Position numbers and translations under genes: made by a program
The notes under the pieces: model-generated
Seen by the model: the letters and a program-made list of their open reading frames with translations, nothing else
Database searches by the model: none
Told to the model about the DNA's origin: nothing
Assembly (NCBI RefSeq): GCF_036013955.1
Contig: NZ_CP107903.1
Span: forward strand, 9,300,001 to 9,364,000
Direction of reading: 5' to 3'
DNA from: Streptomyces sp. NBC_00459
Lineage (GTDB): Bacteria; Actinomycetota; Actinomycetes; Streptomycetales; Streptomycetaceae
Length of the DNA stretch: 64,000 nucleotides
Shown here: one piece after another, positions 40,952-49,998 of the stretch
How the letters are laid out: the number at the start of each line of letters is the position of its first letter
Numbering within the stretch: position 1 is the first letter of the stretch

Positions 40952-41980
40952 TTGAAGGATCAGGGCAGTTGGCGGGCGGCGGCAGCGGCGACGGGGCCGG
41001 GGGACCGGGCGGCGGCCGAGGCAGGTGTCCGACTCGCCTACCGGCGCGCAGGCCTGCCGGAACCCGACCGCATCCTGTGGGCGCGCTCGCCCCGTGAGGC
41101 GGTACGGATGCTCATGACGGCCACCCACCCGGACGGTTCGGCGCTGGGCCCCCTCGGCGCCGGTGTCCGCGACGCCGTGCTGGGCGCGCCCTGGGCCGCC
41201 GAACGGGCCCGGCTGCACGCGCGGTTGGGGCCGGAGCGGTGGAGTGGGCACTGGCGGTCCACGGGAGCGAGTCTGTGGGAGTCGACCCGTACTCTGGTCG
41301 ACCGGGTGCGGGCGGGAATCGTCGAGGAACTCGCCACCGGCCGCCAGGAGGAGGCACGGGTCCGCCTGCTGCTTCTGGACGCCGCGCTGGGACAGCACGA
41401 CGCGGCCTGGCTGTGCGCGTTCGAGGCCGGTGACGACAGCCCCCTGGCAGGCCTGGCCGCGGTGGCGCGCGAGGCGGGCTGGTGGTGGCCCTACGAGAAG
41501 ACGGTGATCGTCAGCGAACGTCCCCTGACGCTGCACCGCGACGAAGCGGGCCGTCTGGACCGCGGAGACGGCCCGGCGCTCGGCTACGCGGACGGATTCG
41601 AGCTGTACGCCTGGCGCGGCATGCCCGTACCGAGGGACTTCCTGGACGAGCTGACCGCACTGACCCCGGAGCGGATCCGTGGCGAGGAGAACGCCGAACT
41701 CCGCCGGGTGATGCTGGAGTACTACGGCTACGACCGGTACCTGGACGAGTCGGGCGCGAAACCCGTCCACCGCGACGAGACGGGGGTGCTGTGGCGGGTC
41801 GAACTCGTCGGCGACGAGGACGTGGTCATGGTCGAGGTCGTCAACTCCACACCGGAGCCGGACGGTACGAGCCGCACCTACTGGCTGAGGGTGCCGCCGA
41901 CGACCCGCACGGCCCGTGAGGGAGTGGCCTGGACGTTCGGAATCGGCGCGGACATGTACGAGCCGTTGCGGCAGACATGA
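40952..41980 (+). CDS. DUF6745 domain-containing protein
   Basis: 342 residues. A helical N-terminal half leads to the DUF6745 part with AGWWWPYEKTVIVSERPLTLHRDEAGRLD, DGPALGYADGFELYAWRGMPVP and EYYGYDRYLDESGAKPVHRDETGVLW. Function unknown; members often neighbour leucine-rich-repeat or STM4015-type genes. The start is TTG 40952 because GAGAGGAA lies 6 nt before it. Same strand as the 108-aa gene, 80 bp apart, probably one transcript. Confidence 0.82.
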   Translation: MKDQGSWRAAAAATGPGDRAAAEAGVRLAYRRAGLPEPDRILWARSPREAVRMLMTATHPDGSALGPLGAGVRDAVLGAPWAAERARLHARLGPERWSGHWRSTGASLWESTRTLVDRVRAGIVEELATGRQEEARVRLLLLDAALGQHDAAWLCAFEAGDDSPLAGLAAVAREAGWWWPYEKTVIVSERPLTLHRDEAGRLDRGDGPALGYADGFELYAWRGMPVPRDFLDELTALTPERIRGEENAELRRVMLEYYGYDRYLDESGAKPVHRDETGVLWRVELVGDEDVVMVEVVNSTPEPDGTSRTYWLRVPPTTRTAREGVAWTFGIGADMYEPLRQT

Positions 41981-42160
41981 CCGGAAGGCCATGCCCGCCG
42001 ACGGTGTCGGCCCGAGGGTCCCGGGCCTGTTCCAGCTTGTCGATCGGGGCGGCGACCAGTTCCTGGGTGCGCGGGTCGAAGGCGACGGATCGATTCTGAC
42101 GGCCGGACCGTCGGCACCCGATCCCGCCGCTGATCGGCACCCGTGATGTCGGCCCCGGCG

Positions 42161-43015
42161 TCAGGAGACCTGTACCGGTGTGGTCTCCAGGAGGTCGGTG
42201 GCCATCCGGCGGGCGGGGGCCTCGGTCTGCTGCGCGATGCGGTGGAAGGTCTCCTGGGCCGAGCGGGCCGGCCAGTCGGGGGGCAGGTGGCCGGCGGGGA
42301 GCCGTGGGTCGGTGCGGATGGTGTCCAGCCATTCGCTGATCACGCGCAGTCGGACACCGAGCGGGTCGTCGGACCCGGTGCCGGGCCAGCCGGCCCAGCG
42401 CTTGTCGAAGTCGGCGTACCGGGCGCCGATGCTGCCCAGGTCCCAGGTGTCCCGGATCATCAGGCCGATGTCGGTGGCCTCGTCGGCCGAGGCATGGAAG
42501 ATCTTGACGTGGGCGGCGAGGCCGAGCTCGGAGACGAGTGTGGAGACGTCGACGTCCCCGGGGGCGATCCACAGTCCGCTGTACAGGGCCCCGAAGCCCG
42601 ACCAGGTGAGCCGGGAGCGCAGATCGTGCCGCTGGCGCTGCCAGGACTCGGGCAGTGAGAAGCCGAGCAGGGTCCAGGTGCCGTCCCACTCCTCGTTGAC
42701 GGCCCCGGTCTGCCAGAGGCGTCGCTTGCCGTCGACGAGAATCTCTTCCGTTTGAGCGGTCAGACCGAAGTACATCCTGCGTCCCTGGCGCTGGCGCTGC
42801 AGCAGACCCCGGTTGACCATGCGGGTGAGGGTGGACCTGACGGCGTGTTCCCCGACTCCGGCACGGGCGAGTACATCGATGATGCTGCCCGAGTACACAT
42901 GTCCGAGCTCCTCCTCCAGGACATAGCTGCCGAACAGGGCGAACATCAGCGACTGGGGGCGCGGCTGCGGTCCGTCGGGGGTTTCCGCCGCGGCCCGGGT
43001 GTTCTCGTCGTGCAC
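42161..43015 (-). CDS. PaaX-family transcriptional regulator
   Basis: About 284 residues. PQSLMFALFGSYVLEE, SGSIIDVLARAGVGEHAVRSTLTRMVNRGLLQRQRQGRRMYFGLT form the PaaX winged-HTH domain, and EEWDGTWTLLGFSLPESWQRQRHDLRSRLTWSGFGALYSGLWIAP the central domain. PaaX proteins repress aromatic-acid catabolism in response to CoA thioesters. GTG 43015 is a guess; no strong ribosome site is visible and in-frame GTGs lie further upstream. It is divergent from a NitT/TauT-type ABC importer and probably controls it. Confidence 0.88.
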   Translation of the reverse strand: MHDENTRAAAETPDGPQPRPQSLMFALFGSYVLEEELGHVYSGSIIDVLARAGVGEHAVRSTLTRMVNRGLLQRQRQGRRMYFGLTAQTEEILVDGKRRLWQTGAVNEEWDGTWTLLGFSLPESWQRQRHDLRSRLTWSGFGALYSGLWIAPGDVDVSTLVSELGLAAHVKIFHASADEATDIGLMIRDTWDLGSIGARYADFDKRWAGWPGTGSDDPLGVRLRVISEWLDTIRTDPRLPAGHLPPDWPARSAQETFHRIAQQTEAPARRMATDLLETTPVQVS

Positions 43016-43339
43016 GTCGGAAAGGGTACGGCCGTCCCGCCGGTCCCCGACGCCAGGGGGCACGGGCGAGGTCACGGGGACGTCGGGCCGACGGGGCCAC
43101 GGATTCTCATGCGGGGGTGCACGGACGGAACTCCCTTTTCTGGTGTGCCTCGTCGGCGGTGGCCGCACTCGGCGAAGTTGTCGGGGCCTCTCTTGTCCTG
43201 AGTACTGACAGCGCGAACATAGGTGTGTACATTGCGGCCGTCAAGAAAGTGCACAACATTCGGGTCGCAGGTCCGCGCGACCCGGTCCTTCACATCGGGG
43301 CGTTCACCCATCCAGCGTTGCTTCCGTCAGGAGAGGCCC
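43016..43339. promoter_or_regulatory. 324-bp divergent region: PaaX-type regulator / ABC importer
   Basis: Contains promoters for both directions. Positions 43210-43260 are AT-richer, with GTGTACATT and AAAGTGCACAACATT as possible halves of an operator. No gene is convincing here. Confidence 0.35.
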
Positions 43340-44317
43340 ATGCAAAGGCGCAGTTTCGGGCTTGCCGCAGTAGTGATCACGATCGTCGGCGCGGCCGGAT
43401 GCGGGTCGTCGGACCCGGCAGACAGCGGTTCGTCGTCCTCCGGCGGCGACAAGACCACGCAGGTCAAGGTCGGCATCATCCCCATCATCGATGTGGCCCC
43501 GCTCTATCTGGGCCAGAAGAAGGGGTTCTTCAGCAGCCGGGGCATCGAACTGGAGATGGTCAGCGCCCAGGGCGGCGCGGCGATCATCCCCGGTGTGGTG
43601 AGCGATCAGTTCCAGTTCGGGTTCAGCAACACCACGTCGCTGATGATCGCCCAGGTCAAGGGCGTACCGATCAAGTCCGTGGTCAACGGCGCGGCCTCCA
43701 ACGGCAAGGTCGGGGCCGACGTCACCGGTGTGGCCGTCAAGAAGGACAGCGCGATCAAGTCGGCCAAGGACCTCGCCGGGCACACGGTCGCCGTCAACAC
43801 CCTGCAGAACATCGGGTCCACCACGGTGCGCGAGTCGGTCCGGCTGGCCGGCGGCGATCCGTCGAAGGTCAAGTTCGTCGAGATGCCGTTCGACCAGATG
43901 CCGGCCGCGCTGGACGGCGGGCGGGTGGACGCCGCCTGGATGGGCGATCCCGCGATGACGATCGCCAAGGCGCAGGGCGCCCGCGTCGTGGCCTCGCCGT
44001 TCGCCGAGACGGACCCGAAGCTCACCGTGGCGACGTACTTCACCTCCACGCAACTCGTGAAGCAGAAGCCCGACCTGGTCAAGAAGTTCGCCGCAGCCAT
44101 GAGCGAGTCGCTCCAGTACGCCACCGACCACCCGGACGAGGCACGCCAGATCCTCACCACCTACACCAAGCTCAGCGGCGATGTCCTGAACAAGGTCACG
44201 CTGCCCAGCTGGCCTGCCGAGATCGACATGGCCTCGCTGCAGAAGCTCGCCTCCCTCGGCGAGACGGACGGCCTCTTCGACGGCAAGAAGCCCGACCTGA
44301 ACGCCCTGTTCTCATGA
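43340..44317 (+). CDS. ABC importer substrate-binding lipoprotein (NitT/TauT type)
   Basis: 325 residues. A lipoprotein signal peptide with lipobox VGAAGC (Cys about 21) is followed by a Ser/Gly linker and the solute-binding fold: VKVGIIPIIDVAPLYLGQKKGFF, VSAQGGAAIIPGVVSDQFQFGF, DLAGHTVAVNTLQNIGS and RVDAAWMGDPAM. The family binds nitrate, taurine, aromatic sulfonates, thiamine precursors and similar small molecules. ATG 43340 follows AGGAGAGG. It overlaps the first permease gene (ATGA). The ligand is unknown; the divergent PaaX regulator hints at an aromatic acid. Confidence 0.92.
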   Translation: MQRRSFGLAAVVITIVGAAGCGSSDPADSGSSSSGGDKTTQVKVGIIPIIDVAPLYLGQKKGFFSSRGIELEMVSAQGGAAIIPGVVSDQFQFGFSNTTSLMIAQVKGVPIKSVVNGAASNGKVGADVTGVAVKKDSAIKSAKDLAGHTVAVNTLQNIGSTTVRESVRLAGGDPSKVKFVEMPFDQMPAALDGGRVDAAWMGDPAMTIAKAQGARVVASPFAETDPKLTVATYFTSTQLVKQKPDLVKKFAAAMSESLQYATDHPDEARQILTTYTKLSGDVLNKVTLPSWPAEIDMASLQKLASLGETDGLFDGKKPDLNALFS

Positions 44318-45174
44318 CCCGCGCCGCCGTCACCACCGACGTGGCGGGCTCCGCCGGGACCGGCACCGGTCCCGGCGGAGCCCCCGCCCGGCGGCTGCCG
44401 GAGCGGGCCGTCGCCCCGCTGCGCGGCCTGGCCGGACTCGCCGGGCTCGTCGCCGTGCTCGAAGTGCTGCCGCACACCGGCCTGGTGTCGGCCGACTATC
44501 TGCCGCCCGCCTCGGAGACCGTCCGCGCGCTGTGGCACCTGCTCGCCGAGCAGGCATTCTGGACCGCGCTCGGCGACACCCTCACCGGCTGGGGCCTGGG
44601 CCTGGCCATCTCCGTCGTGGCGGGCGTGGCGGCCGGACTGGTCATCGGCTCCGTACCCGTGCTGCGCGCGGTCACCGCCTCCACCATCGAGTTCCTGCGC
44701 CCCATCCCGTCCGTCGCCCTGATCCCCGTCGCCGTCCTGCTCTACGGTGCCGACCTCCGGTCCAAGCTGCTGCTCGTGGTGTACGCCTCCTTCTGGCAGG
44801 TGATCGTCCAGGTCCTGGCCGGTATCCAGGACGTCGACCCGGTCGCGGACGACACCGCCCGCAGCTATCGGCTCGGCACCTGGGGACGGCTGCGCCACGT
44901 CATGTGGCCCACCGCCCTGCCGTACGTGATGACGGGCGTACGGCTGGCCGCCACCGTCGCCCTCATCCTCGCCGTCACCGCCGAACTCGTCATCGGCGCG
45001 CCCGGACTCGGCCAGGAGATCGCCGTCGCGCAGTCGTCCGGAGCCGTACCGCAGGTCTACGCCCTGGTCCTGGTCACGGGGCTGCTCGGCGTCGCCGTCA
45101 ACCTGGTGGCGCGAGCGGTCGAGCGGCGGGCACTGCACTGGCACCAGTCCGTACGTACGGAGGTGGCCGTATGA
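44314..45174 (+). CDS. ABC importer permease 1 (NitT/TauT type)
   Basis: 286 residues, about six transmembrane helices with an N-terminal cytoplasmic extension of 30 residues. The EAA-like loop contacting the ATPase is ADDTARSYRLGTWGRLRHVMWPTALPYVMTGVRLA; other landmarks are IEFLRPIPSVALIPVAVLLYG and GAPGLGQEIAVAQSSG. Start and stop both overlap neighbours by 4 nt, so translation is coupled with the lipoprotein and the second permease. Confidence 0.92.
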   Translation: MTRAAVTTDVAGSAGTGTGPGGAPARRLPERAVAPLRGLAGLAGLVAVLEVLPHTGLVSADYLPPASETVRALWHLLAEQAFWTALGDTLTGWGLGLAISVVAGVAAGLVIGSVPVLRAVTASTIEFLRPIPSVALIPVAVLLYGADLRSKLLLVVYASFWQVIVQVLAGIQDVDPVADDTARSYRLGTWGRLRHVMWPTALPYVMTGVRLAATVALILAVTAELVIGAPGLGQEIAVAQSSGAVPQVYALVLVTGLLGVAVNLVARAVERRALHWHQSVRTEVAV

Positions 45175-45953
45175 CCGTCCTCACCGTCCTGCGCCGCGCC
45201 CTGCTGCTCCTGGGCCTGCCGGCCGTCCTCTTCGCCGTGTGGTGGTACGCCACCGCCGACAGCACCGACTTCTACGTACCGCCGCTGTCCAGCATCCTGG
45301 AAGCCTTCGGGAAGGTCTGGACGGGGGAGCGGCTGCTGTCCGACGTCGTGCCCAGTCTCCTTCGCCTCGCGGCCGGTTATCTCCTCGCCGTGGTGGCCGG
45401 AGTGGGGCTCGGCCTGCTGGTCGGTATGCGGCGGGTCGTACGGGACGTCCTGGAACCGGTCCTGGAACTCTTCCGGGCCATTCCGCCGCCCGTCCTCGTA
45501 CCGGTGATCATGCTGTTCGCGGGCATCGGCGACACCATGAAGGTGATCGTCATCGTCAGCGGCTGTGTGTGGCCGATCCTGCTCAACACCGTCGAAGGCG
45601 TCCGCGCCGTGGACGAGGTGCTCGGCGACACCTGCCGGTCCTACGGCATCACCGGCACCGCCCGCCTGCGCCACCTCGTGCTGCGCGCGGCGAGCCCGCA
45701 GATCGTCACCGGCATGCGCCAGGCCCTGTCGATCGGGATCATCCTCATGGTCATCAGTGAGATGTTCGCCGCCAGCAACGGCCTGGGCTTCACCATCGTG
45801 CAGTTCCAGCGTTCGTTCGCCATCCCTGAGATGTGGAGCGGCGTCCTGCTCCTCGGCATCCTCGGCTTCCTTCTCTCCCTGCTCTTCCGGTTCGCCGAGA
45901 ACCGGGTCCTGGCCTGGTACCACGGCCTGCGCCGCGCCCAGCGCAACCCCTGA
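45171..45953 (+). CDS. ABC importer permease 2 (NitT/TauT type)
   Basis: 260 residues, about six transmembrane helices. The EAA-like loop is VLGDTCRSYGITGTARLRHLVLRAASPQIVTGMRQAL; LELFRAIPPPVLVPVIMLFAGIGDTMKV and EMFAASNGLGFTIVQFQRSF are also typical. With permease 1 it would form a heterodimeric channel, less common than the homodimer usual for TauC-like importers. ATG 45171 overlaps the preceding stop. Confidence 0.92.
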   Translation: MTVLTVLRRALLLLGLPAVLFAVWWYATADSTDFYVPPLSSILEAFGKVWTGERLLSDVVPSLLRLAAGYLLAVVAGVGLGLLVGMRRVVRDVLEPVLELFRAIPPPVLVPVIMLFAGIGDTMKVIVIVSGCVWPILLNTVEGVRAVDEVLGDTCRSYGITGTARLRHLVLRAASPQIVTGMRQALSIGIILMVISEMFAASNGLGFTIVQFQRSFAIPEMWSGVLLLGILGFLLSLLFRFAENRVLAWYHGLRRAQRNP

Positions 45954-45966
45954 AACGGAGCCGTCG

Positions 45967-46800
45967 ATGCTCGACGTACGCAACCTGCAGAAGATCTACA
46001 CCGGTCGGAACCGCAATGTCGAAGCCCTACGGAACCTGACGTTCCATATCGGCGCCGGTGAACTCGTCTGCCTGGTCGGGCCGTCCGGATGCGGCAAGAC
46101 GACGCTGCTGAAGTGCATGGCGGGACTGCTCGCCCCCACCGACGGCGAAGTGCTCCTGGACGGACGCCCGGTCGACGGGCCCCCGCCCGGGATGGCGGTC
46201 GTCTTCCAGGAGTACGGCCGTTCCCTGTTCGCCTGGATGAACGTCCGCGACAACGTCGCCCTGCCCCTGCGCCGCAAGAAGCTCGGCAAGGCGCGGACAC
46301 GGGAACTGGTGGACCACGCACTCGAGGTCGTGGGACTGGCCGACGCCCACCAGGCCTACCCCTGGCAGCTGTCGGGCGGTATGCAGCAGCGCGTCGCCAT
46401 CGCACGCGCCGTCGCCTTCGAACCGAAGGTGCTGCTGATGGACGAGCCCTTCGCGGCCGTCGACGCCCAGACGCGTGCCGAACTCGAGGACCTCATCCGG
46501 CGCTTGTGGCGGGAACTCGGCGTCACCGTGCTGTTCGTCACCCACGACATCGACGAGGCCGTCTACCTCGGCCAGCGCACCGTCGTCCTGTCCAAGTCGC
46601 CGACCGTCGTGCAGGAGGACCTCACCATCGACCTCCCCGACGAACGCGACCAGTTGCACACCCGCTCCAGCCCCCGCTTCGCCGAACTCCGCGCCCATGT
46701 CTACGAACAGATCCAGCGGGCAAAACACCGGAGCGGCGACACGGACGCCCAGGTCGAGGACCGGGCACCCGAGCCCGCACTGCAGAAGACCGAACGCTGA
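45967..46800 (+). CDS. ABC importer ATP-binding protein (NitT/TauT type)
   Basis: 277 residues. Walker A GPSGCGKTT (about 38-46), Q-loop VVFQEYGRSLFAWMNV, signature LSGGMQQR, Walker B VLLMDEPF and H-loop FVTHDIDEAVYLGQR are all intact. It energises import by the two permeases. A Glu/Arg/Asp-rich tail of about 40 residues follows the ATPase. ATG 45967 has CGGAG 7 nt upstream and lies 13 bp after the permease stop. Confidence 0.95.
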   Translation: MLDVRNLQKIYTGRNRNVEALRNLTFHIGAGELVCLVGPSGCGKTTLLKCMAGLLAPTDGEVLLDGRPVDGPPPGMAVVFQEYGRSLFAWMNVRDNVALPLRRKKLGKARTRELVDHALEVVGLADAHQAYPWQLSGGMQQRVAIARAVAFEPKVLLMDEPFAAVDAQTRAELEDLIRRLWRELGVTVLFVTHDIDEAVYLGQRTVVLSKSPTVVQEDLTIDLPDERDQLHTRSSPRFAELRAHVYEQIQRAKHRSGDTDAQVEDRAPEPALQKTER

Positions 46801-46823
46801 GCGGCCTCTTGGGGGAGCAGGAC

Positions 46824-47342
46824 ATGGAACAGCCCACCGGAATCGAGGAGATGGCGGAACGGGTCGCCCTGGTCGACGCGGCCGTCCGGCCCATCGCGCA
46901 GCGGCCCGTGGACATCACCGACCCCGACTGGGTGGAGAAGATGCGGCAGGGGCCGGCTCCGCTGGACGAGGCGGGTGTCCGGGCGGAGGCCGAGTCGGTG
47001 CTGCGGGCCCTGATCGCCGTCTACACACAGGGCGACGAGTCGCTTCGCGTGTCCGTACGCGGGCTCTTCTCTCGCTACACCTCCTTCCGTTGGGCCACCC
47101 ACCTGCCCGTCGATCCCACCCCCGAAGGCTTCCGGCAGCGCCTGCTGCACATGTCCGCCGTCGACCAGGGCTCCGACATGCGAGACGAGCTGCTCTCGCT
47201 GCGCGACCTGTGCGCGGACGCGCGAACGGCGGGGATCGACATCGGACCGATCCTGCGTGAGGTGGCGGAGCTGTCCAGCCGGGAGGACAAGTACGGGATG
47301 GGGTCCATGCGGGACATCCTGCGCGGTGCGGCGCAGCCTTGA
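46824..47342 (+). CDS. Hypothetical protein co-encoded with the ABC importer (172 aa)
   Basis: Starts 23 bp after the ATPase stop behind GGGGGAG, clearly in the same operon. The product is helical and charged (GIEEMAERVALVDAAVRPIAQRPVDITD, LRALIAVYTQGDESLRVSVRGLFSRYTSFRWATHLP, LRDLCADARTAGIDIGPILREVAELSSREDKYGMGSMRDIL) with no membrane segment. I recognise no family. Its position suggests an accessory or enzymatic role for the imported compound. Confidence 0.7.
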   Translation: MEQPTGIEEMAERVALVDAAVRPIAQRPVDITDPDWVEKMRQGPAPLDEAGVRAEAESVLRALIAVYTQGDESLRVSVRGLFSRYTSFRWATHLPVDPTPEGFRQRLLHMSAVDQGSDMRDELLSLRDLCADARTAGIDIGPILREVAELSSREDKYGMGSMRDILRGAAQP

Positions 47343-47360
47343 CCGGGCGAAGCCTCGGCC

Positions 47361-48569
47361 CTACCCCACCGGCTGCCGCACGGGCGACCTTGCCAGTCGT
47401 GCGGCGACCGCCATGACGACGACGGCGATCAGGACGATGCCGGCGCCGACGAAGAGCGGCGCGGTGTAGCCGAGGCCCGCGGTGATGGCCAGCCCGCCGA
47501 GCCAGGCGCCGAGGGCGTTGCCGAGGTTGGACGCGGACACGTTGGCGCCGGCGGCCAGTGCCGCTCCGTGGGCGTGGTCGGTGACGCGGGTGATCATGCC
47601 GGGCACACTGGCGAACCCGGTCACTCCCATCAGGAACACCAGTACCACCGACGCAGTGGCGTTGCCGGCCAGCAGGCCGAACGCGGTCAGGGTGACGGTG
47701 AGTCCGAGCAGGGACAGGACCAGGGTGCGGTCCCGGTCGCGGTCGGCCGCTCGCCCGCCGACGATGTTCCCGACGACCAGGCCGGAGCCGTACACCATCA
47801 GCAGCCAGGCGACGTCCGCCGACGCGAAGCCGCCGACCTCGGTGAACGTGTAGGCGATGTAGGTGAACGCCCCGAACATCCCGCCGTAGCCGAGCGCGGT
47901 GGCCGTCAGGGTCAGCCAGACCTGCCAGGACCGGAACGCCCGGAACTGCGCCCGCAGGCTGCTGGGAGGTACCGGCTCCGCGCGGCCTGTCACCGCCGTC
48001 GGCCGCGTCGCTCCGGCCCCGCCGGGGACGAGGGCGACGATTCCCGCCAGCGCGAGCACACCGATCGCGGTGACCGCCCAGAAGGCCGCCCGCCACCCCC
48101 ACCGCTCACCGACCAGCGCGCCGAACGGCACACCCAGCACGTTCGCCACCGTCAGCCCGGCGAACATGACGGCCACCGCACGGGACTTACGCTCCGGAGC
48201 GACCAGACCGCGCGCGACCAGTGATCCGATGCCGAAGAACGAGCCGTGGCACAGGGCGGCGACGATCCGCCCGAGCAGCATCACCTCGTAGTCCGGCGCG
48301 ACCGCGCACATCAGGTTGCCGACGACGAACAACGCCACCAGGCCGACCAGCACCTGCTTGCGGGGCAGCCGTGCCGTCGCCGCGGTCAGTGCGATCGCGC
48401 CGACCGCGACACTCAACGCGTACCCGGAGATGAGCCGGCCCGCAGCCGCCTCGGACACCTCGAAACCCGACGCCACCTGCGGCAGCAGCCCGGCGATCAG
48501 GAACTCGGTCAGCCCGATGCCGAATCCGCCCAGCGCCAGCGCGACCAGTCCCATCGGCATCCGTCCCAT
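47361..48569 (-). CDS. MFS transporter (drug/arabinose-efflux type)
   Basis: 402 residues, 12 predicted transmembrane helices. GFGIGLTEFLIAGLLPQVASGFEVSEAAAGRLISGYAL in helices 1-2, LLGRIVAALCHGSFFGIGSL and the central loop LPRKQVLVGL place it with AraJ/Cmx-like exporters. Start ATG 48567-48569 was preferred over upstream codons because GAGGG lies 7 nt before it. It converges with the ABC operon (18 bp between stops). Substrate unknown. Confidence 0.9.
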   Translation of the reverse strand: MGRMPMGLVALALGGFGIGLTEFLIAGLLPQVASGFEVSEAAAGRLISGYALSVAVGAIALTAATARLPRKQVLVGLVALFVVGNLMCAVAPDYEVMLLGRIVAALCHGSFFGIGSLVARGLVAPERKSRAVAVMFAGLTVANVLGVPFGALVGERWGWRAAFWAVTAIGVLALAGIVALVPGGAGATRPTAVTGRAEPVPPSSLRAQFRAFRSWQVWLTLTATALGYGGMFGAFTYIAYTFTEVGGFASADVAWLLMVYGSGLVVGNIVGGRAADRDRDRTLVLSLLGLTVTLTAFGLLAGNATASVVLVFLMGVTGFASVPGMITRVTDHAHGAALAAGANVSASNLGNALGAWLGGLAITAGLGYTAPLFVGAGIVLIAVVVMAVAARLARSPVRQPVG

Positions 48570-48656
48570 GGTCCAACCCTCACCCCTGGCGACGGAGGCG
48601 TCCATGGACATCGACCGGCGGCGCTTGGACGGAATTCGGCGGAGCCCGAGTGCCCT

Positions 48657-49922
48657 TCAGCCCGCGGTGATACGGGAGTTGACCCGCCGCATCCAGTCCC
48701 CGTCGGTGTGCCACATGGGGTGGTGAGGGGCCGCGTTGGAGGTCAGGACGATGCCCTGGAAACCCGCGGCGAGGCAGCGGTCGACGACGAACTCGGCGAT
48801 GTCCTTCCCGACGGCGTCCTCCTCGAAGCGTGTCAGGAGCGGGGTGTAGCCCACGACGCCTTCACCGAGGACGGCGGGGATGCCACGGCGCCGCGCGAAC
48901 TCGGCGACGGAGTCGACCCAGCCGGCCAGCGTCTCCCGCATGCTCTCGCGGTGCGCCGCGTAGTTCTCGTAGAGCCACAGGTCCCAGCGGTCGGGATCCA
49001 CCCAGTCGTGCGCGTAGAACAGTTCGCGCGGAATTCCCGTGGCGGCCAGCCGCCAGGGCTCGTCCGGCTGGTATTCGGCGAACGCGGGTGCGTTGGGGCG
49101 CAGCATGGCGGACAGCTCGGGGGTGGGCCAGGTGGGCGTCTCGGGCGCCGCTTCGGTGCCGTGCCAGAGTCCCACCGCCGTGTACAGCGCGCCGAGCACG
49201 CCGTAGACGTAGAAGTGGAAGTGCGCGAGCTGCGCCTGGTCCGGCAGGTCGTCGATCTCGTCGGGCCATGGTTCGCCCAGGGAGTAGGTGACGGGGATGC
49301 CGGGGTGGCGTGCCTGCAACAGCTTCACGGCGCGTTCGAGGGGGCCGCGCAGCCGGGCGTAGTGTTTGGGGTCGCCGTCGGCCGGTACCAGGGAGCAGTT
49401 GTCGACCTCGTTGTGCACCTCGACGTACGCGACGCCGTCGGTGAGACCCCGCTCGGTGAGGAAGTCCAGCAGCCCGGCGAGCGCCTCGGCCACGGCCTCG
49501 GCGCGGTCCGGGCCTGGCACCTCGGCCAGGGCGCGGTGCCAGGCGTCGGTGTCGGCGAAGCTGGGGGACTGCTGGTACTCCCACGACGACACGATCACCT
49601 TGCAGTCGTGGCGGGCCGCTGCCTCGAACAGCTCGACGAGCCGCCGACGGCCGTCCAGTGGATAGCCGCCGCGCACGTTGTACCAGCGGGTTCGCTGCCC
49701 GAACTCCTCGCCCAGGCCGCGGACCTGAAGTGTCTCCGGATCGTCGACGCGCCCGGAGAACAGGAGGAAGGGCATCGCGCAGATGCGCACGGTGTTGAAG
49801 CCCCGGTCGACCGTCTCGGCGAACGCGCGGTCCAGGTCGGCGAACGGTTCGCCGGGGCCTGCCTGCGTGTACCAGCTGAAGTCCCACAGGGTGATGGCCA
49901 TTGTCTGCTGCTGTGTTGTCAT
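48657..49922 (-). CDS. Cellulase-like glycoside hydrolase family protein
   Basis: 421 residues, TIM-barrel glycosidase without signal peptide. ITLWDFSWYTQAGPGEPFADLDRAFAETVDRGFNTVRICAMPF starts the barrel; the probable acid/base Glu is in VEVHNEVDN and the nucleophile Glu in VLGEGVVGYTP. Family members are usually called cellulase-like; they hydrolyse unknown oligosaccharides in the cytoplasm. ATG 49922 is the likely start. It is divergent from the GH2 gene and shares the TATTCATAAnTAAT operator, hence belongs to the galactonate-pathway regulon. Confidence 0.85.
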   Translation of the reverse strand: MTTQQQTMAITLWDFSWYTQAGPGEPFADLDRAFAETVDRGFNTVRICAMPFLLFSGRVDDPETLQVRGLGEEFGQRTRWYNVRGGYPLDGRRRLVELFEAAARHDCKVIVSSWEYQQSPSFADTDAWHRALAEVPGPDRAEAVAEALAGLLDFLTERGLTDGVAYVEVHNEVDNCSLVPADGDPKHYARLRGPLERAVKLLQARHPGIPVTYSLGEPWPDEIDDLPDQAQLAHFHFYVYGVLGALYTAVGLWHGTEAAPETPTWPTPELSAMLRPNAPAFAEYQPDEPWRLAATGIPRELFYAHDWVDPDRWDLWLYENYAAHRESMRETLAGWVDSVAEFARRRGIPAVLGEGVVGYTPLLTRFEEDAVGKDIAEFVVDRCLAAGFQGIVLTSNAAPHHPMWHTDGDWMRRVNSRITAG

Positions 49923-49938
49923 GAGAGCACGCTAGCTC

Positions 49939-49962
49939 AATTCATTATTTATGAATAATGCT
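49939..49962. promoter_or_regulatory. Operator candidate TATTCATAAATAAT (divergent glycosidase promoters)
   Basis: In the 76 bp between two divergent glycosidase genes, an AT-only island reads TATTCATAAATAATGAATTG on the minus strand; CATTATT-TATG-AATAATG is a perfect inverted repeat on the plus strand. Its core matches the site at 55489-55502 at 13 of 14 positions. A TTGACA-like element (49962-49967) abuts it. Confidence 0.6.
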
Positions 49963-49998
49963 TGACAGGGGTGGCGGGACTCCCCAGGCTCAGGTGCC

